This document shows positions 32,907 through 42,209 of a stretch of 64,000 nucleotides of DNA, in pieces. Each line of letters begins with the position of its first letter. The first letter of the stretch is position 1. The position numbers and the translations under genes are program-made. The DNA is taken from contig NZ_QGDQ01000001.1 of NCBI RefSeq assembly GCF_003149145.1, positions 248,001 through 312,000 of the forward strand, in the 5' to 3' direction. Source of the DNA: Quadrisphaera granulorum (GTDB taxonomy: Bacteria; Actinomycetota; Actinomycetes; Actinomycetales; Quadrisphaeraceae). The notes beneath the pieces were generated by a model, which was not told where the DNA came from, did no database searches, and saw only the letters and a program-made list of their open reading frames with translations.

Positions 32907-34762
32907 GCACCTCCCCGCTCCAGAGAGCCCGCACCCAGATGAGTCTGCCCGCGGAGGTCCCTGGCGACCCCGGCGCCGTGGCCGGGCCCGTGGAGTCTCA
33001 CGGCGGGCGGCCGCTGCGTGCCTGGCAGACCGCGGCGCTGGAGCGCTACGAGGCAGAGAAGCCCACCGACTTCCTCGTCACGGCAACGCCGGGCGCCGGC
33101 AAGACGACGTTCGCCCTGACGCTGGCGGCGCGGCTGCTGGCTCGCCGCGAGGTGGCGCGCGTCGTCGTCGTCGCCCCGACCGACCACCTACGTACCCAGT
33201 GGGCCGAGGCCGCCGACGCGGCGGGCATCGTGCTCGACCCGACGCTCACCAACGCCGTCGGCCCGGTGCGCGCAGGCACCAAGGGCTACGTCACCACGTA
33301 CGCGCAGGTGGCGGGCAAGCCCGCGCTGCACGCGGCCCGCTGCACCGCGGCCAAGACGCTCGTCATCCTCGACGAGGTCCACCACGCCGGTGACGGCCTC
33401 AGCTGGGGCGAGGCCGCGGAGGAGGCCTTCGGGCGTGCCGCCCGCCGCCTGTGCCTCACCGGGACGCCGTTCCGCACCAAGCCGGGCGAGCGCATCCCGT
33501 TCGTGAGGTACGCCGAGGTGCCCGATGGTGAACCGGGAGAGCTCCGGAGCTCCGCCGACTACACCTACGGCTACCGCGAGGCGCTGCGTGACGGCGTGGT
33601 CCGCCCCGTGGTGTTCGCGGCGTACACGGGCACCGCGCGGTGGCGGAACAGCGCCGGCGAGGTCATCGCCGCGTCCCTGAGCGAGCCGAGCACCAAGAGC
33701 GTCGAGGCCACGGCCTGGAAGACCGTGCTCGACCCCAAGGGCCAGTGGGTGCCGCACGTCATCGCCGCCGTCGACGAGCGCATCACGCACCTGCGCGCCC
33801 ACGGCATGCCCGACGCCGCGGGCCTCGTGCTCGCCTCCGACCAGGACGACGCCCGCGCCTACGCCGCCATCGTCAAGAAGGTCACCGGGCAGGCACCCGA
33901 GCTGATCCTCTCCGACGACCCGTCCGCCTCCAAGAAGATCGAGAAGTTCGGCACGAGCACCAAGCGCATCGCCGTGTGCGTGCGCATGGTCTCCGAGGGC
34001 GTCGACGTGCCGCGCGCCGCCGTGCTCGCGTGGATGACGAGCTATCGCACGCCGCTGTTCTTCGCCCAGGCCGTCGGGCGCGTGGTCCGCAGCCGCGGCC
34101 CGCACGAGGCCGCCACGGTGTTCCTGCCCGCCGTGCGCCCCCTGCTGACGCTTGCGGCCTCGATGGAGGAGGAGCGCAACCACGTCATCCCGCCGCCTGC
34201 TGAGGCGTCGGAAGACCTTGACCCGCTGCCCCCTCGCGAGCGCGCCGCGGGAGAGACCCGCGAGTGGCGCGCGCTCGACGCCGACGCGCAGTTCGCGCAC
34301 GTGCTGCACGGTGGCCGCGCCGTGCTGGCGGGATCGCCGTCCGCCGAGCTCTCGGAGGAGGACGGCGAGCACCTGGGCCTGCTCGCGGGCATGCTCACCC
34401 CGGAGCAGACCGCCGCGCTGCTGTCCCGGCGTGACGACGAGCACCGCCGGGCTGCCGCCGCTGCCGCCGTCCAGGACGACCTGTTCGGTGGGCTGGGCGA
34501 CGACGACGGCGACCGCCGGGCTGGTGCCGCCGGAGGCGAGGCGGGGCGCTTTGAGCCCGACGAGGGCCAGGCAGGCTGGCGGGCCGCCGCGGAGCTGCGC
34601 CGCGAGGTGAACCAGCTGGTGGCGAGGGTGGCGTCACGCTCCGGCGAGCCGCACGCCCGGGTGCACGTGGCGCTGCGCAAGGCGGTGCCGGGGCCGGCGT
34701 CGGCCTCGGCGTCGGTGGAGATCCTGGAGAAGCGCCGCGACTACCTCCTCGCGCAGCTCTAA
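32903..34762 (+). CDS. DEAD/DEAH-box (SF2) helicase
   Basis: A 619-residue helicase of the XPB/RecG-like SF2 group. Motif I TATPGAGKTTFALTLAA, Ib-type VVVVAPTDHLRTQW, motif II DEVHHAGD (DExH), motif III LTGTPFRTKPGE, then the second RecA domain with VSEGVDVPRAAVLAW (V) and QAVGRVVRSRG (VI). A C-terminal ~200 residues of acidic/Ala-rich sequence (ERAAGETREWRALDADAQFAHV... DLFGGLGDDDGD) is without a recognised domain. Probable nucleic-acid translocase; substrate unknown. GTG start overlaps the MFS stop. Confidence 0.87.
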   Translation: MSTSPLQRARTQMSLPAEVPGDPGAVAGPVESHGGRPLRAWQTAALERYEAEKPTDFLVTATPGAGKTTFALTLAARLLARREVARVVVVAPTDHLRTQWAEAADAAGIVLDPTLTNAVGPVRAGTKGYVTTYAQVAGKPALHAARCTAAKTLVILDEVHHAGDGLSWGEAAEEAFGRAARRLCLTGTPFRTKPGERIPFVRYAEVPDGEPGELRSSADYTYGYREALRDGVVRPVVFAAYTGTARWRNSAGEVIAASLSEPSTKSVEATAWKTVLDPKGQWVPHVIAAVDERITHLRAHGMPDAAGLVLASDQDDARAYAAIVKKVTGQAPELILSDDPSASKKIEKFGTSTKRIAVCVRMVSEGVDVPRAAVLAWMTSYRTPLFFAQAVGRVVRSRGPHEAATVFLPAVRPLLTLAASMEEERNHVIPPPAEASEDLDPLPPRERAAGETREWRALDADAQFAHVLHGGRAVLAGSPSAELSEEDGEHLGLLAGMLTPEQTAALLSRRDDEHRRAAAAAAVQDDLFGGLGDDDGDRRAGAAGGEAGRFEPDEGQAGWRAAAELRREVNQLVARVASRSGEPHARVHVALRKAVPGPASASASVEILEKRRDYLLAQL

Positions 34763-34836
34763 CCGCCCCCATCCTCCATGATCACGGGGGAGGGGTGGCG
34801 AGGGGAGGAGCCCTCACCGACAGTGGTGGAGTGCCC

Positions 34837-35328
34837 ATGATCGAGGTCCACACCGACCTTCCCGGCGACGTCGCCACCGTGCTCGACGTCTCGCTCGACC
34901 TCGACGTCGAACGCGCCGCCGGCCGTCGCCACCGCGTGCGCCCGGTGCCCGCCGGCCCCGGCAGCCGGACGAGCGGCCGGATCGGCGCGGGGGAGCGGGT
35001 GCGCTGGTCGCTGCGCCTCTATGGCCTCGTGCCGCTGCGTCACACGACGCAGATCCTCGAGGTGGTCGAGCACGCGCCCGGTGGGGGAGCCAGCTTCGTC
35101 GACACCATGGTCTCGGGCGCTTTTGCGAGCTTCCGCCACGAGCACCTCTTCGAGCCCCTGTCGCCCGCGCCCGACGGCTCCCCGCGCACCCGGTCGACCG
35201 ACCGCATGACCTGGACCAGCCCCCTTGGCCCCCTGGGCCGCCTCGCCGACGCGCTGTTCGTGCGCCGCACGCTGGAGGGACTGCTGGAAGACCGCAACGC
35301 CGAGATCGCCCGCTGCCTGCGCGCGTGA
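34837..35328 (+). CDS. SRPBCC (START-like) ligand-binding protein
   Basis: A 163-residue cytoplasmic protein of the helix-grip fold: MIEVHTDLPGDVATVLDVSLDLDVE, GAGERVRWSLRLYGLVPLRHTTQILEVVEHAPGGGASFVDTMVSGAFASFRHEHLFEP, and a long C-terminal helix LGRLADALFVRRTLEGLLEDRNAEIARCL. Members bind small hydrophobic ligands; none is indicated. Start ATG 34837; the frame is open from 34795 but the extension is not protein-like. It ends two bases from the convergent SdpI gene end (35330). Confidence 0.8.
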   Translation: MIEVHTDLPGDVATVLDVSLDLDVERAAGRRHRVRPVPAGPGSRTSGRIGAGERVRWSLRLYGLVPLRHTTQILEVVEHAPGGGASFVDTMVSGAFASFRHEHLFEPLSPAPDGSPRTRSTDRMTWTSPLGPLGRLADALFVRRTLEGLLEDRNAEIARCLRA

Positions 35329-35329
35329 G

Positions 35330-35692
35330 TCAGCGCTTGACGTCTCCCCGGGCCGCGGCGTCGGCGCGCACCGCGCCGGCCACGAGGACGACGGAGCCCA
35401 GCGCAGCCCCGCCGACGACGGCGAGGGCGAACATGCCGGGCGAACCCGAGGCCGCACCGATGACCAGCGAGGCGAGCCCGGCCAGGGCCATCAGTGCGCC
35501 GGCCGCCAGGGCCCACGGGCGCGCCGCGGCGTGACCGGAGCGCCATGCGCCGTCGGAGGCCAGCGTGCCGGGCGTCCTGACGCCGACCCACCGGTTGCGG
35601 GCCAGTCGGCCGTTCGCTGCCCGCGCCACGACGTAGGGGGTCAAACCACCGGCCCCGAGCAGGACGGCGCCCACCAGCACCGCCGTCCACAT
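35330..35692 (-). CDS. SdpI-family small membrane protein
   Basis: A 120-residue protein with three TM segments. WTAVLVGAVLLGAGGLTPYVVARA, GRLARNRWVGVRTPGTLASDGAWRSGHAAARP (the SdpI-like conserved loop) and LAAGALMALAGLASLVIGAA identify the family. SdpI is the Bacillus immunity protein and signal receptor against the SdpC toxin; actinobacterial members are mostly uncharacterised. No toxin-like gene lies beside it. Start ATG 35692. Confidence 0.78.
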   Translation of the reverse strand: MWTAVLVGAVLLGAGGLTPYVVARAANGRLARNRWVGVRTPGTLASDGAWRSGHAAARPWALAAGALMALAGLASLVIGAASGSPGMFALAVVGGAALGSVVLVAGAVRADAAARGDVKR

Positions 35693-35809
35693 GGGCACCG
35701 AGTCCTCCACGGCCCGAAGGGTACGCGGGGCGCACGGCGGCCCCGACGGTCTGGGAGACTGACGGGCCGCGGGCACGACCCGTGATCGGGCCGGTGGACG
35801 GGAGCTGTT

Positions 35810-37144
35810 GTGGAGCGGGTGCGGGTGGCGCTGCTGGGCTGCGGCTCGGTCGGCAGCCAGGTGGCGGCGGCGCTGGCGGCAGGGTCGGAGAGCGTGCACG
35901 AGCTCTCGGCGCGAGCCGGAGCGACGATCGAGCTGGTCGGTGTCGCCGTGCGTGACGCGAGCACCCCGCGCGAGGGCGTCGACGACGAGCTGCTCACCAC
36001 CGACGCCGAAGGCCTCGTGACCAGGGCCGACGTCGTCGTCGAGCTCATCGGTGGCCTGGAGCCCGCGCGCAGCCTGCTGCTGAAGGCTTTCGAGCACGGC
36101 GCCAGCGTCGTGACCGGCAACAAGGCGCTGCTGGCCGCGCACGGCCGCGAGCTGCACGCCGCTGCCGACGCCGCCGGTGTCGACCTCTACTTCGAGGCTG
36201 CCGTGGCCGGCGCCATCCCGATCATCAGGCCGCTGCGCGAGTCGCTGGCCGGTGACCGCGTCGAGCGGGTGCTGGGCATCGTCAACGGCACCACGAACTT
36301 CGTCCTCGACGAGATGGACTCCCGCGGCGCGTCCTTCGACGACGCGGTGTCCCGCGCGCAGGAGCTCGGCTACGCCGAGGCCGACCCCACCGCCGACGTC
36401 GACGGGTGGGACGCCGCCGCGAAGGCCGCCATCCTGGCCACGCTCGCCTTCCACACCCCGGTGACCCTGGACGACGTGCACCGCGAGGGCATCCGCGGCG
36501 TCTCCGCGGAGGACGTCGCCGCCGCGCGCGAGGCCGGCGCGGTGGTCAAACTGCTCGCCGTCGCGGAGCGCACGACGGGTCAGGACGACGACGGCGCCGC
36601 GTTCGAGGGCGTCCAGGCCCGCGTGCACCCGGTGCTGCTGAGCCGAGACCACCCGCTGGCCAGCGTCCGCGGCGCGTACAACGCCGTCTTCGTCGAGGCT
36701 GCCGGTGCCGGTGACCTCATGTTCTATGGCCAGGGTGCCGGCGGGCGGCCCACCGCCAGTGCCGTCCTGGGAGACCTCGTGACGCTCGCGCGGCACCGCC
36801 AGGACGGCAGCCAGGGCCCGCGCGTGCTCGGCCACGCCGACCTGCCCGTGCTGCCCACCGACGCCGTGCGCACCCGCTACCAGGTCAGGCTCGTCGTGGC
36901 CGACCGGCCGGGCGTGCTGGCCGCGGTGGCGCAGGCGTTCGCCGCGCACGGCGTCTCCATCGAGACCGTGCGCCAGCGCCCGTCGGTGGCGGGCGCTCTT
37001 GCCGGTGACGGTGGCGTCGCGTCGCTCGTCGTCGTGACGCATACCGCCGCCGACGCCGCCCTGGCCGGGTGCGTGGCGGACCTGTCGGAGCTCGACGCCG
37101 TGGCCTCGGTGGCCTCGGTGCTGCGTGTGGAAGGGGACAGCTGA
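35810..37144 (+). CDS. hom: Homoserine dehydrogenase
   Basis: A 444-residue enzyme that reduces aspartate semialdehyde to homoserine for threonine, methionine and isoleucine synthesis. N-terminal NAD(P)-binding domain ([13 protein letters not shown] at ~8-20), catalytic domain with [26 protein letters not shown], and [22 protein letters not shown], then a C-terminal ACT domain (~365-435: [28 protein letters not shown]) for threonine feedback. Start GTG 35810. thrC starts on its last base (TGATG at 37142-37146). Confidence 0.95.
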   Translation: MERVRVALLGCGSVGSQVAAALAAGSESVHELSARAGATIELVGVAVRDASTPREGVDDELLTTDAEGLVTRADVVVELIGGLEPARSLLLKAFEHGASVVTGNKALLAAHGRELHAAADAAGVDLYFEAAVAGAIPIIRPLRESLAGDRVERVLGIVNGTTNFVLDEMDSRGASFDDAVSRAQELGYAEADPTADVDGWDAAAKAAILATLAFHTPVTLDDVHREGIRGVSAEDVAAAREAGAVVKLLAVAERTTGQDDDGAAFEGVQARVHPVLLSRDHPLASVRGAYNAVFVEAAGAGDLMFYGQGAGGRPTASAVLGDLVTLARHRQDGSQGPRVLGHADLPVLPTDAVRTRYQVRLVVADRPGVLAAVAQAFAAHGVSIETVRQRPSVAGALAGDGGVASLVVVTHTAADAALAGCVADLSELDAVASVASVLRVEGDS

Positions 37145-38232
37145 TGGCGCACCAGTGGCGCGGGGTCGTCGAGGAGTACCGGGACCGCCTGGCGGTGGTC
37201 GCGGGAGCCCCCGCAGTGACCCTGGGCGAGGGCGGAACGCCGCTCGTGAGGGCCCGCCACCTGTCCGAGCTGACCGGCTGCGACGTGCGCCTCAAGGTCG
37301 AGGGCTGCAACCCCACCGGGTCCTTCAAGGACCGCGGCATGACGGTGGCGATGACGCGCGCCGCCGCCGACGGCGCCCGCGCCGTCATCTGTGCTTCAAC
37401 CGGCAACACCTCCGCCTCGGCGGCGGCGTACGCAACGGCCGCGGGCCTGTCGTGCGGTGTGCTCGTTCCCGACGGGCGCATCGCGATGGGCAAGCTCAGC
37501 CAGGCCGTCGCGCACGGCGCGACATTGCTGCAGGTCGACGGCAACTTCGACGACTGCCTGACCCTGGCGCGCAAGCTCGCCGAGTCCTACCCGGTGGAGC
37601 TGGTGAACTCCGTCAACCCGGCGCGCATCGAGGGGCAGAAGACGGCGGCGTTCGAGGTGGTCGACGCCCTCGGTGACGCTCCCGACGTCCACTGCCTGCC
37701 CGTCGGCAACGCCGGCAACATCACGGCCTACTGGCGCGGGTACACGCAGTACACCGATGCTGCGACCAACGGTCAGCCGGGCCCCGCCACGCGCCGCCCG
37801 CGGATGTGGGGTTTCCAGGCCGCCGGTGCCGCGCCGATCGTCCAGGGCCACCCCGTGGACGCTCCCGACACCATCGCCACCGCCATCCGCATCGGTAACC
37901 CCGCCTCGTGGGAGCAGGCCGTCGCGGCCCGCGACGAGTCCGGTGGTGTCATCGAGGCCGTCACCGACGAGGAGATCCTCGCCGCGCACCGGCTGCTGTC
38001 CTCTCGGGACGGCGTTTTCGTCGAGCCTGCCTCCGCCGCGGGCGTTGCGGGCCTGCTCAAGCGGCACGCCGCAGGCCTCGTCGAGTCCGGGCTGAGCATC
38101 GTCATCACGGTCACCGGTCACGGCCTCAAGGACCCGCAGTGGGCACTGCGCGAGGCGGACGGCAGTGAGGTCAGCCCGGTCAGGGTCGGCGTCGACGCCG
38201 TCTCCGCCGCCGCGGCGCTCGGCCTGGAGTGA
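37144..38232 (+). CDS. thrC: Threonine synthase
   Basis: A 362-residue PLP enzyme that converts O-phosphohomoserine to threonine. PLP lysine in [18 protein letters not shown]; the phosphate-binding loop is [20 protein letters not shown]-terminal [13 protein letters not shown]. The compact size is typical of the actinobacterial/class 2-like short form. Start ATG 37144 overlaps hom by one base. Its 3' end carries three copies of GGAGTGAG that also form the start region of thrB. Confidence 0.95.
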   Translation: MAHQWRGVVEEYRDRLAVVAGAPAVTLGEGGTPLVRARHLSELTGCDVRLKVEGCNPTGSFKDRGMTVAMTRAAADGARAVICASTGNTSASAAAYATAAGLSCGVLVPDGRIAMGKLSQAVAHGATLLQVDGNFDDCLTLARKLAESYPVELVNSVNPARIEGQKTAAFEVVDALGDAPDVHCLPVGNAGNITAYWRGYTQYTDAATNGQPGPATRRPRMWGFQAAGAAPIVQGHPVDAPDTIATAIRIGNPASWEQAVAARDESGGVIEAVTDEEILAAHRLLSSRDGVFVEPASAAGVAGLLKRHAAGLVESGLSIVITVTGHGLKDPQWALREADGSEVSPVRVGVDAVSAAAALGLE

Positions 38233-38256
38233 GCCCGGAGTGAGGGCTGGAGTGAG
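38226..38256 (+). repeat. Stop/start tandem repeat at the thrC-thrB junction
   Basis: GGAGTGAG occurs at 38226-38233, 38237-38244 and 38249-38256. Each copy contains a ribosome-site-like GGAG, a GTG and a TGA. The first supplies the thrC stop; the second and third supply possible thrB starts. Confidence 0.8.
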
Positions 38257-39199
38257 CGCGCCCGTCGTCGGGCGCCGGGTCCGCGTCGTCGTGCCCGGCT
38301 CCAGCGCCAACCTGGGGCCAGGCTTCGACGCCCTCGGCCTGGCGCTCGGTCTGCGCGACGAGGTGCACGTCGAGGTGCTGCCCGGAGCCACCAACGGCGT
38401 GCCGAGCGCGCACGTGCAGGTCAGCGGCGAGGGGGCGGAGTCGATCGCGGGCGGCGAGGGCAACCTCCTCGTGCGGTCGGTGCGGGCCGCGTTCCATGCG
38501 GCCGGCGTCCTGCAGTCCGACCAGCCCCACCTGCGCGTCAGCTCCTGCAACGGTGTCCCGCACGGACGCGGTGTGGGGTCCTCTGCGGCAGCCGTGGTGG
38601 CCGGCGCGGCCGCCGGGTCCGCCCTCCTCGACCAGCCGCTGGCGCCGGAGCGCCTGCTCGACCTGGTCTGCGGTCTCGAAGGCCATCCCGACAACGCCGC
38701 TGCCTCCCTGCTCGGGGGCTTCACGCTCGGGTGGCGCGAGAGCGCGCACGGCGCGTGGCGTGCGGTGCGCGTCGATCCCCACGACGACGTCGTCCCGCTG
38801 CTGTGCGTCCCCGGGGTGGAGCTGTCGACGGCGAGGGCGCGCGCGATGCTCCCGCTGCACGTGCCCCACGGCGACGCCGCGCACACCGCGGGGCGCGCCG
38901 CGCTGCTCGTGGAGGCGATGACCCGCCGTCCCGACCTGCTGCTGGCCGCCACCGAAGACCGCCTCCACCAGGAGCAACGCGCCGCGGCGATGCCCGAGAG
39001 CGCGGCGCTGCTCGCTGATCTGCGGGGCGCCGGGCACGCCGCCGTCGTCTCCGGTGCCGGCCCCTCGGTGCTCGTGCTGTGCCCGTCGTCCGAGGCGGCT
39101 GCACGCGCACAAGACCTGGTGAGAGCCCATGAAGGGTGGACAGTGCACGCGCCGGGCGTCGACCGGCGCGGGGCCGACGTCGCGGTGCACACCGCCTGA
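38240..39199 (+). CDS. thrB: Homoserine kinase (GHMP family)
   Basis: A 319-residue enzyme that phosphorylates homoserine, the substrate step before ThrC. GHMP motifs: VVVPGSSANLGPGFDALGLAL near the N-terminus, the ATP loop PHGRGVGSSAAAVVAGAAAG, GHPDNAAASLLGGF and the C-terminal VVSGAGPSVLVL. Start is ambiguous between GTG 38240 and GTG 38252, both within tandem GGAGTGAG repeats. The hom-thrC-thrB order matches mycobacteria. After its stop, rho follows with a 362-base gap. Confidence 0.95.
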   Translation: MRAGVSAPVVGRRVRVVVPGSSANLGPGFDALGLALGLRDEVHVEVLPGATNGVPSAHVQVSGEGAESIAGGEGNLLVRSVRAAFHAAGVLQSDQPHLRVSSCNGVPHGRGVGSSAAAVVAGAAAGSALLDQPLAPERLLDLVCGLEGHPDNAAASLLGGFTLGWRESAHGAWRAVRVDPHDDVVPLLCVPGVELSTARARAMLPLHVPHGDAAHTAGRAALLVEAMTRRPDLLLAATEDRLHQEQRAAAMPESAALLADLRGAGHAAVVSGAGPSVLVLCPSSEAAARAQDLVRAHEGWTVHAPGVDRRGADVAVHTA

Positions 39200-39561
39200 G
39201 AAATCCTCAGCTGCCGCCGTCGTCAGCCGATGGAGTAGCCAGAACACCATCGGAGGGAACGGCCGCGTGCGGCTGTTCGGATGATGGCGGTGCTGCCGTT
39301 TTCGTCATCGGGCCGGCTGCTCCGACCGGGTGCTACTGTGGGGGCAGCCCTGCTGGTCCGCGCCGCGGCGCCGATGTCGCCGCCTTCTGCTGGATCCAAG
39401 GGTCAATACCTGCCGTGGAGATCCACGGGCCCTCCTCGCTCCGCCGGTCGTCACGCCGGTCCAGGTCCTGCGAGCGAGGCTTCTTGCACCGGCCTGTCCA
39501 CAGCTGCCCGGTGATCCGCCTCCGGTGTCCACCGAGGCGCTGACGAGGGGGAAGGACCTTC
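39200..39561. other. thrB-rho intergenic region / rho leader
   Basis: Holds a small hairpin after thrB (CTGAG...CTCAG) and CCGATGG...CCATCGG (39227-39254). An extended -10 promoter candidate TGCTACTGT (39331-39339) suggests a ~215-nt rho leader. Within the leader, CCGTGGA/TCCACGG (39413-39428) forms a small stem, and a short ORF (ATG 39373 to TGA 39512) could be translated. No known riboswitch was recognised. Confidence 0.45.
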
Positions 39562-41709
39562 GTGACCGACACCACCGAGATCGCAGCACCGGTCGAGACC
39601 GGCGACGCGACCGACTCCGGCGCACGACGCACCGGACTGACCGCGCTGCGACTGCCCGAGCTGCAGGCGCTGGCGCAGCAGCTGGGCGTCACCGGCACCG
39701 GCCGCATGCGCAAGAGCGAGCTGCTCGACGTCATCAAGGCTGCTCAGGCCGACGGCGCCGCGGCGTCCACGCCCCGTGCCACCGCCCGCACGACCACCCG
39801 CACCACGGGGGTGCGCCGTCAGCGCCGCTCCCCGGAGTCCGAGGCTCCCGCCCCGGCAGAGGTGCGGGCCGAGGCCCCTGCTCAGGCAGAGGCGCTTGCG
39901 CAGGCAGAGGCGCCTGCTCAGGCCGAGACCACGCGCCAGGACGGCGAGACCACCTCGACGAGTGCCGAGCAGCGTCCCGCCCGTCGCACCCGCGCACCCC
40001 GCCAGCGCTCTGACCAGGACGTTCACGAGCCGCTGCCGGAGCTCGCCGAGCTCGCTGACCCGCGTGCCGAGCCCGCTGGCGTCCGCACTGAGCGCCCCGA
40101 GACCGAGCGCCCCGACGTCCGCGCTGAAGTCCGTACGGAAGCCCGCTCCGAGCGCACCGAACGATCCGAGCGCACTGAGCGGCAGGCGCCGCGCGAGGCC
40201 CGCGACCGCGCTGAGGAGGTGCGCCTCGACCTCGACCGCGCCCTCGCCGAGCGCAGCGAGCGCAACGACAGGGCGCGCCGTGAGCGCGGCGAGCTGCCTC
40301 GCACGGATGACCGCGCGGCTGCTCCGCAGCGCACGGCGGTGACGCCGCCGCCGCAGCGCACCGACCGCGTAGACCAGGGCCCCCTCGAGGACGACGACGA
40401 CGATCTGCGTGGTCGCCGCGGTCGCCGTGGTCGCTACCGCGACCGTGACCGCAAAGGCCGCCGTGGGCGCCCCGAGGCCGGCCTCGAGACCGAGGTCCCC
40501 GTCGAGGTCTCGCCCGATGACGTGCTCGTTCCCGTCGCCGGGATCCTCGACGTGCTCGACAACTACGCGTTCATCAGGACGTCTGGCTACCTGGCCGGCC
40601 CGAACGACGTGTACGTGCCGCTCGGCCAGGTCAAGAAGGCCGGGATGCGCCCGGGTGACGCCGTGACCGGTGCCGTCAAGGCCCCGCGCGACGGCGAGCA
40701 GACCCAGCAGCCGCAGCACGGCAGCGCCGGGCGAAGCGCGCAGAAGTTCAACGCCCTGGTGCGCCTCGACACCATCAACGGCATGTCGCCCGACGAGGCG
40801 CGTCGCCGTCCGGAGTTCAACAAGCTGACGCCGCTCTACCCGAACGAGCGGCTGCGTCTGGAGACCGAGCCGGGCATCACGGCGACCCGCATCGTCGACC
40901 TGGTCGCCCCCATCGGCAAGGGCCAGCGCGGTCTCATCGTCTCCCCGCCCAAGGCGGGCAAGACGCTGATGATGCAGGCCATCGCCAACGCGATCAGCAT
41001 CAACAACCCCGAGGTCCACCTCATGGTCGTGCTCGTCGACGAGCGCCCCGAGGAGGTCACGGACATGCAGCGGACCGTGAAGGGCGAGGTCATCGCCTCG
41101 ACCTTCGACCGGCCCGCCTCCGACCACACCGCCGCCGCCGAGCTCGCCATCGAGCGGGCGAAGCGTCTGGTGGAGCTCGGTCACGACGTCGTCGTCCTGC
41201 TCGACTCGCTGACCCGTCTGGGTCGCGCCTACAACCTCGCCGCCCCGGCGAGCGGGCGCATCCTGTCCGGTGGTGTCGACGCCGCCGCGCTGTACCACCC
41301 GAAGAAGTTCTTCGGAGCCGCGCGCAACATCGAGAACGGTGGCTCGCTGACGATCATCGCCTCGGCGCTGGTCGAGACCGGCTCGAAGGCCGACGAGGTC
41401 ATCTTCGAGGAGTTCAAGGGCACCGGGAACATGGAGCTGCGGCTCGACCGGCGCCTGGCCGACAAGCGGGTCTTCCCTGCCGTCGACGTCAACCCCTCCG
41501 GCACGCGTCGTGAGGAGATCCTCCTTGGCCGTGACGAGCTGGCCGTCATGTGGAAGCTGCGCCGGGTGCTCACCGCACTCGACAGCCAGCAGGCGCTCGA
41601 GCTGCTGCTGGGCAAGATGCGTGACACGAAGAGCAACGCCGAGTTCCTCATGCAGGTCAAGGCCCAGACCCCGACGACGGGCGCAGCCCGCGTGCCGACG
41701 AAGGACTGA
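39562..41709 (+). CDS. rho: Transcription termination factor Rho with long N-terminal insertion
   Basis: A 715-residue hexameric RNA-dependent ATPase. Rho_N-type helical start (~20-60: LTALRLPELQALAQQLGVTGTGRMRKSELLDVI) is followed by a ~250-residue disordered, Arg/Glu/Ala-rich insertion (~62-315). The primary RNA-binding cold-shock fold (~316-390: DVLDNYAFIRTSGYLAGPNDVYVPLGQ) and the ATPase core come next, with Walker A SPPKAGKT (461-468), VVLLDSLTRLGRAYN (Walker B) and SGGVDAAALYHPKKFFGAARNIENGGSLT. Such insertions are known in high-GC actinobacterial Rho and extend RNA binding. Start GTG 39562. Followed by a terminator hairpin (41735). Confidence 0.95.
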   Translation: MTDTTEIAAPVETGDATDSGARRTGLTALRLPELQALAQQLGVTGTGRMRKSELLDVIKAAQADGAAASTPRATARTTTRTTGVRRQRRSPESEAPAPAEVRAEAPAQAEALAQAEAPAQAETTRQDGETTSTSAEQRPARRTRAPRQRSDQDVHEPLPELAELADPRAEPAGVRTERPETERPDVRAEVRTEARSERTERSERTERQAPREARDRAEEVRLDLDRALAERSERNDRARRERGELPRTDDRAAAPQRTAVTPPPQRTDRVDQGPLEDDDDDLRGRRGRRGRYRDRDRKGRRGRPEAGLETEVPVEVSPDDVLVPVAGILDVLDNYAFIRTSGYLAGPNDVYVPLGQVKKAGMRPGDAVTGAVKAPRDGEQTQQPQHGSAGRSAQKFNALVRLDTINGMSPDEARRRPEFNKLTPLYPNERLRLETEPGITATRIVDLVAPIGKGQRGLIVSPPKAGKTLMMQAIANAISINNPEVHLMVVLVDERPEEVTDMQRTVKGEVIASTFDRPASDHTAAAELAIERAKRLVELGHDVVVLLDSLTRLGRAYNLAAPASGRILSGGVDAAALYHPKKFFGAARNIENGGSLTIIASALVETGSKADEVIFEEFKGTGNMELRLDRRLADKRVFPAVDVNPSGTRREEILLGRDELAVMWKLRRVLTALDSQQALELLLGKMRDTKSNAEFLMQVKAQTPTTGAARVPTKD

Positions 41710-41734
41710 CCCAGCGGCCTGTCCATACCAGCGT

Positions 41735-41760
41735 GCCCCCGCGGGAAGTCTCGCGGGGGC
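41735..41760 (+). terminator. Hairpin terminator after rho
   Basis: A 9-bp stem GCCCCCGCG (41735-41743) with CGCGGGGGC (41752-41760) and an 8-nt loop, 26 bases past the rho stop. Confidence 0.7.
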
Positions 41761-41887
41761 CGCTGCGTTATGAGCAATTGTGAGCAGGGCCAGCAGTGCT
41801 GGCAGACTGCTCGCCGGCTCCGGCTCACGTGCGCCCTGTCCGAGGGGCCCGCACGACCCGGCGGCCACCGACACCCGAGGAGCACCT
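41761..41887 (+). promoter_or_regulatory. rpmE upstream region with possible leader hairpin
   Basis: An AT-richer start (TTATGAGCAATTG at 41768-41780) could hold a -10. A small stem CCAGCA/TGCTGG (41791-41803) and a larger stem, CGTGCG (41828-41833) with CGCACG (41850-41855) and inner CCC/GGG pairs, lie before the ribosome site GAGGAGC. Ribosomal leaders upstream of rpmE are known in actinobacteria, but I cannot confirm a match to that model. Confidence 0.35.
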
Positions 41888-42097
41888 GTGAAGAGCGAGA
41901 TCCACCCGGACTACCACCAGACCACCGTGACCTGCACCTGCGGGAACACGTTCAGCACCCGCAGCGCCGCGCCCGGCACCGAGATCCGCGCTGACGTGTG
42001 CAGCGCCTGCCACCCGTTCTACACGGGCAAGCAAAAGATCCTCGACACCGGCGGTCGCGTCGCGCGCTTCAACGCGCGCTACGGCAAGAAGAGCTGA
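41888..42097 (+). CDS. rpmE: 50S ribosomal protein L31 (zinc-binding type)
   Basis: A 69-residue ribosomal protein that joins the 50S and 30S subunits. The starting [25 protein letters not shown] and [34 protein letters not shown] are unmistakable. Four cysteines (TCTC; CSAC) mark the zinc-containing (C+) form, which is normally replaced by a C- paralogue under zinc starvation. Start GTG 41888 after GAGGAGC. Sits between rho and prfA as in most actinobacteria. Confidence 0.96.
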   Translation: MKSEIHPDYHQTTVTCTCGNTFSTRSAAPGTEIRADVCSACHPFYTGKQKILDTGGRVARFNARYGKKS

Positions 42098-42111
42098 CGC
42101 AGGCTCCCTCG

Positions 42112-42143
42112 ACGCCGGCCCACCCCGCGGGGTGGGCCGGCGT
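42112..42143 (+). terminator. Perfect palindromic terminator after rpmE
   Basis: A 32-bp perfect palindrome: ACGCCGGCCCACCCCG followed by its exact inverse (42112-42127/42128-42143), then TTCGTCGTCC. It separates rpmE from prfA, which may therefore have its own promoter in 42144-42200. Confidence 0.8.
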
Positions 42144-42209
42144 TCGTCGTCCTGCCTCGTCGACGCCTCGTCGACGCCCGTCTGCGACCCGATACGCCCA
42201 GGAGATCTC

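Noticed and set aside
41772-41785. AATTGTGAGC resembling half of the lac operator
   Set aside because: Only a half-site, no LacI-type gene nearby; more simply a TGAGCA direct repeat.
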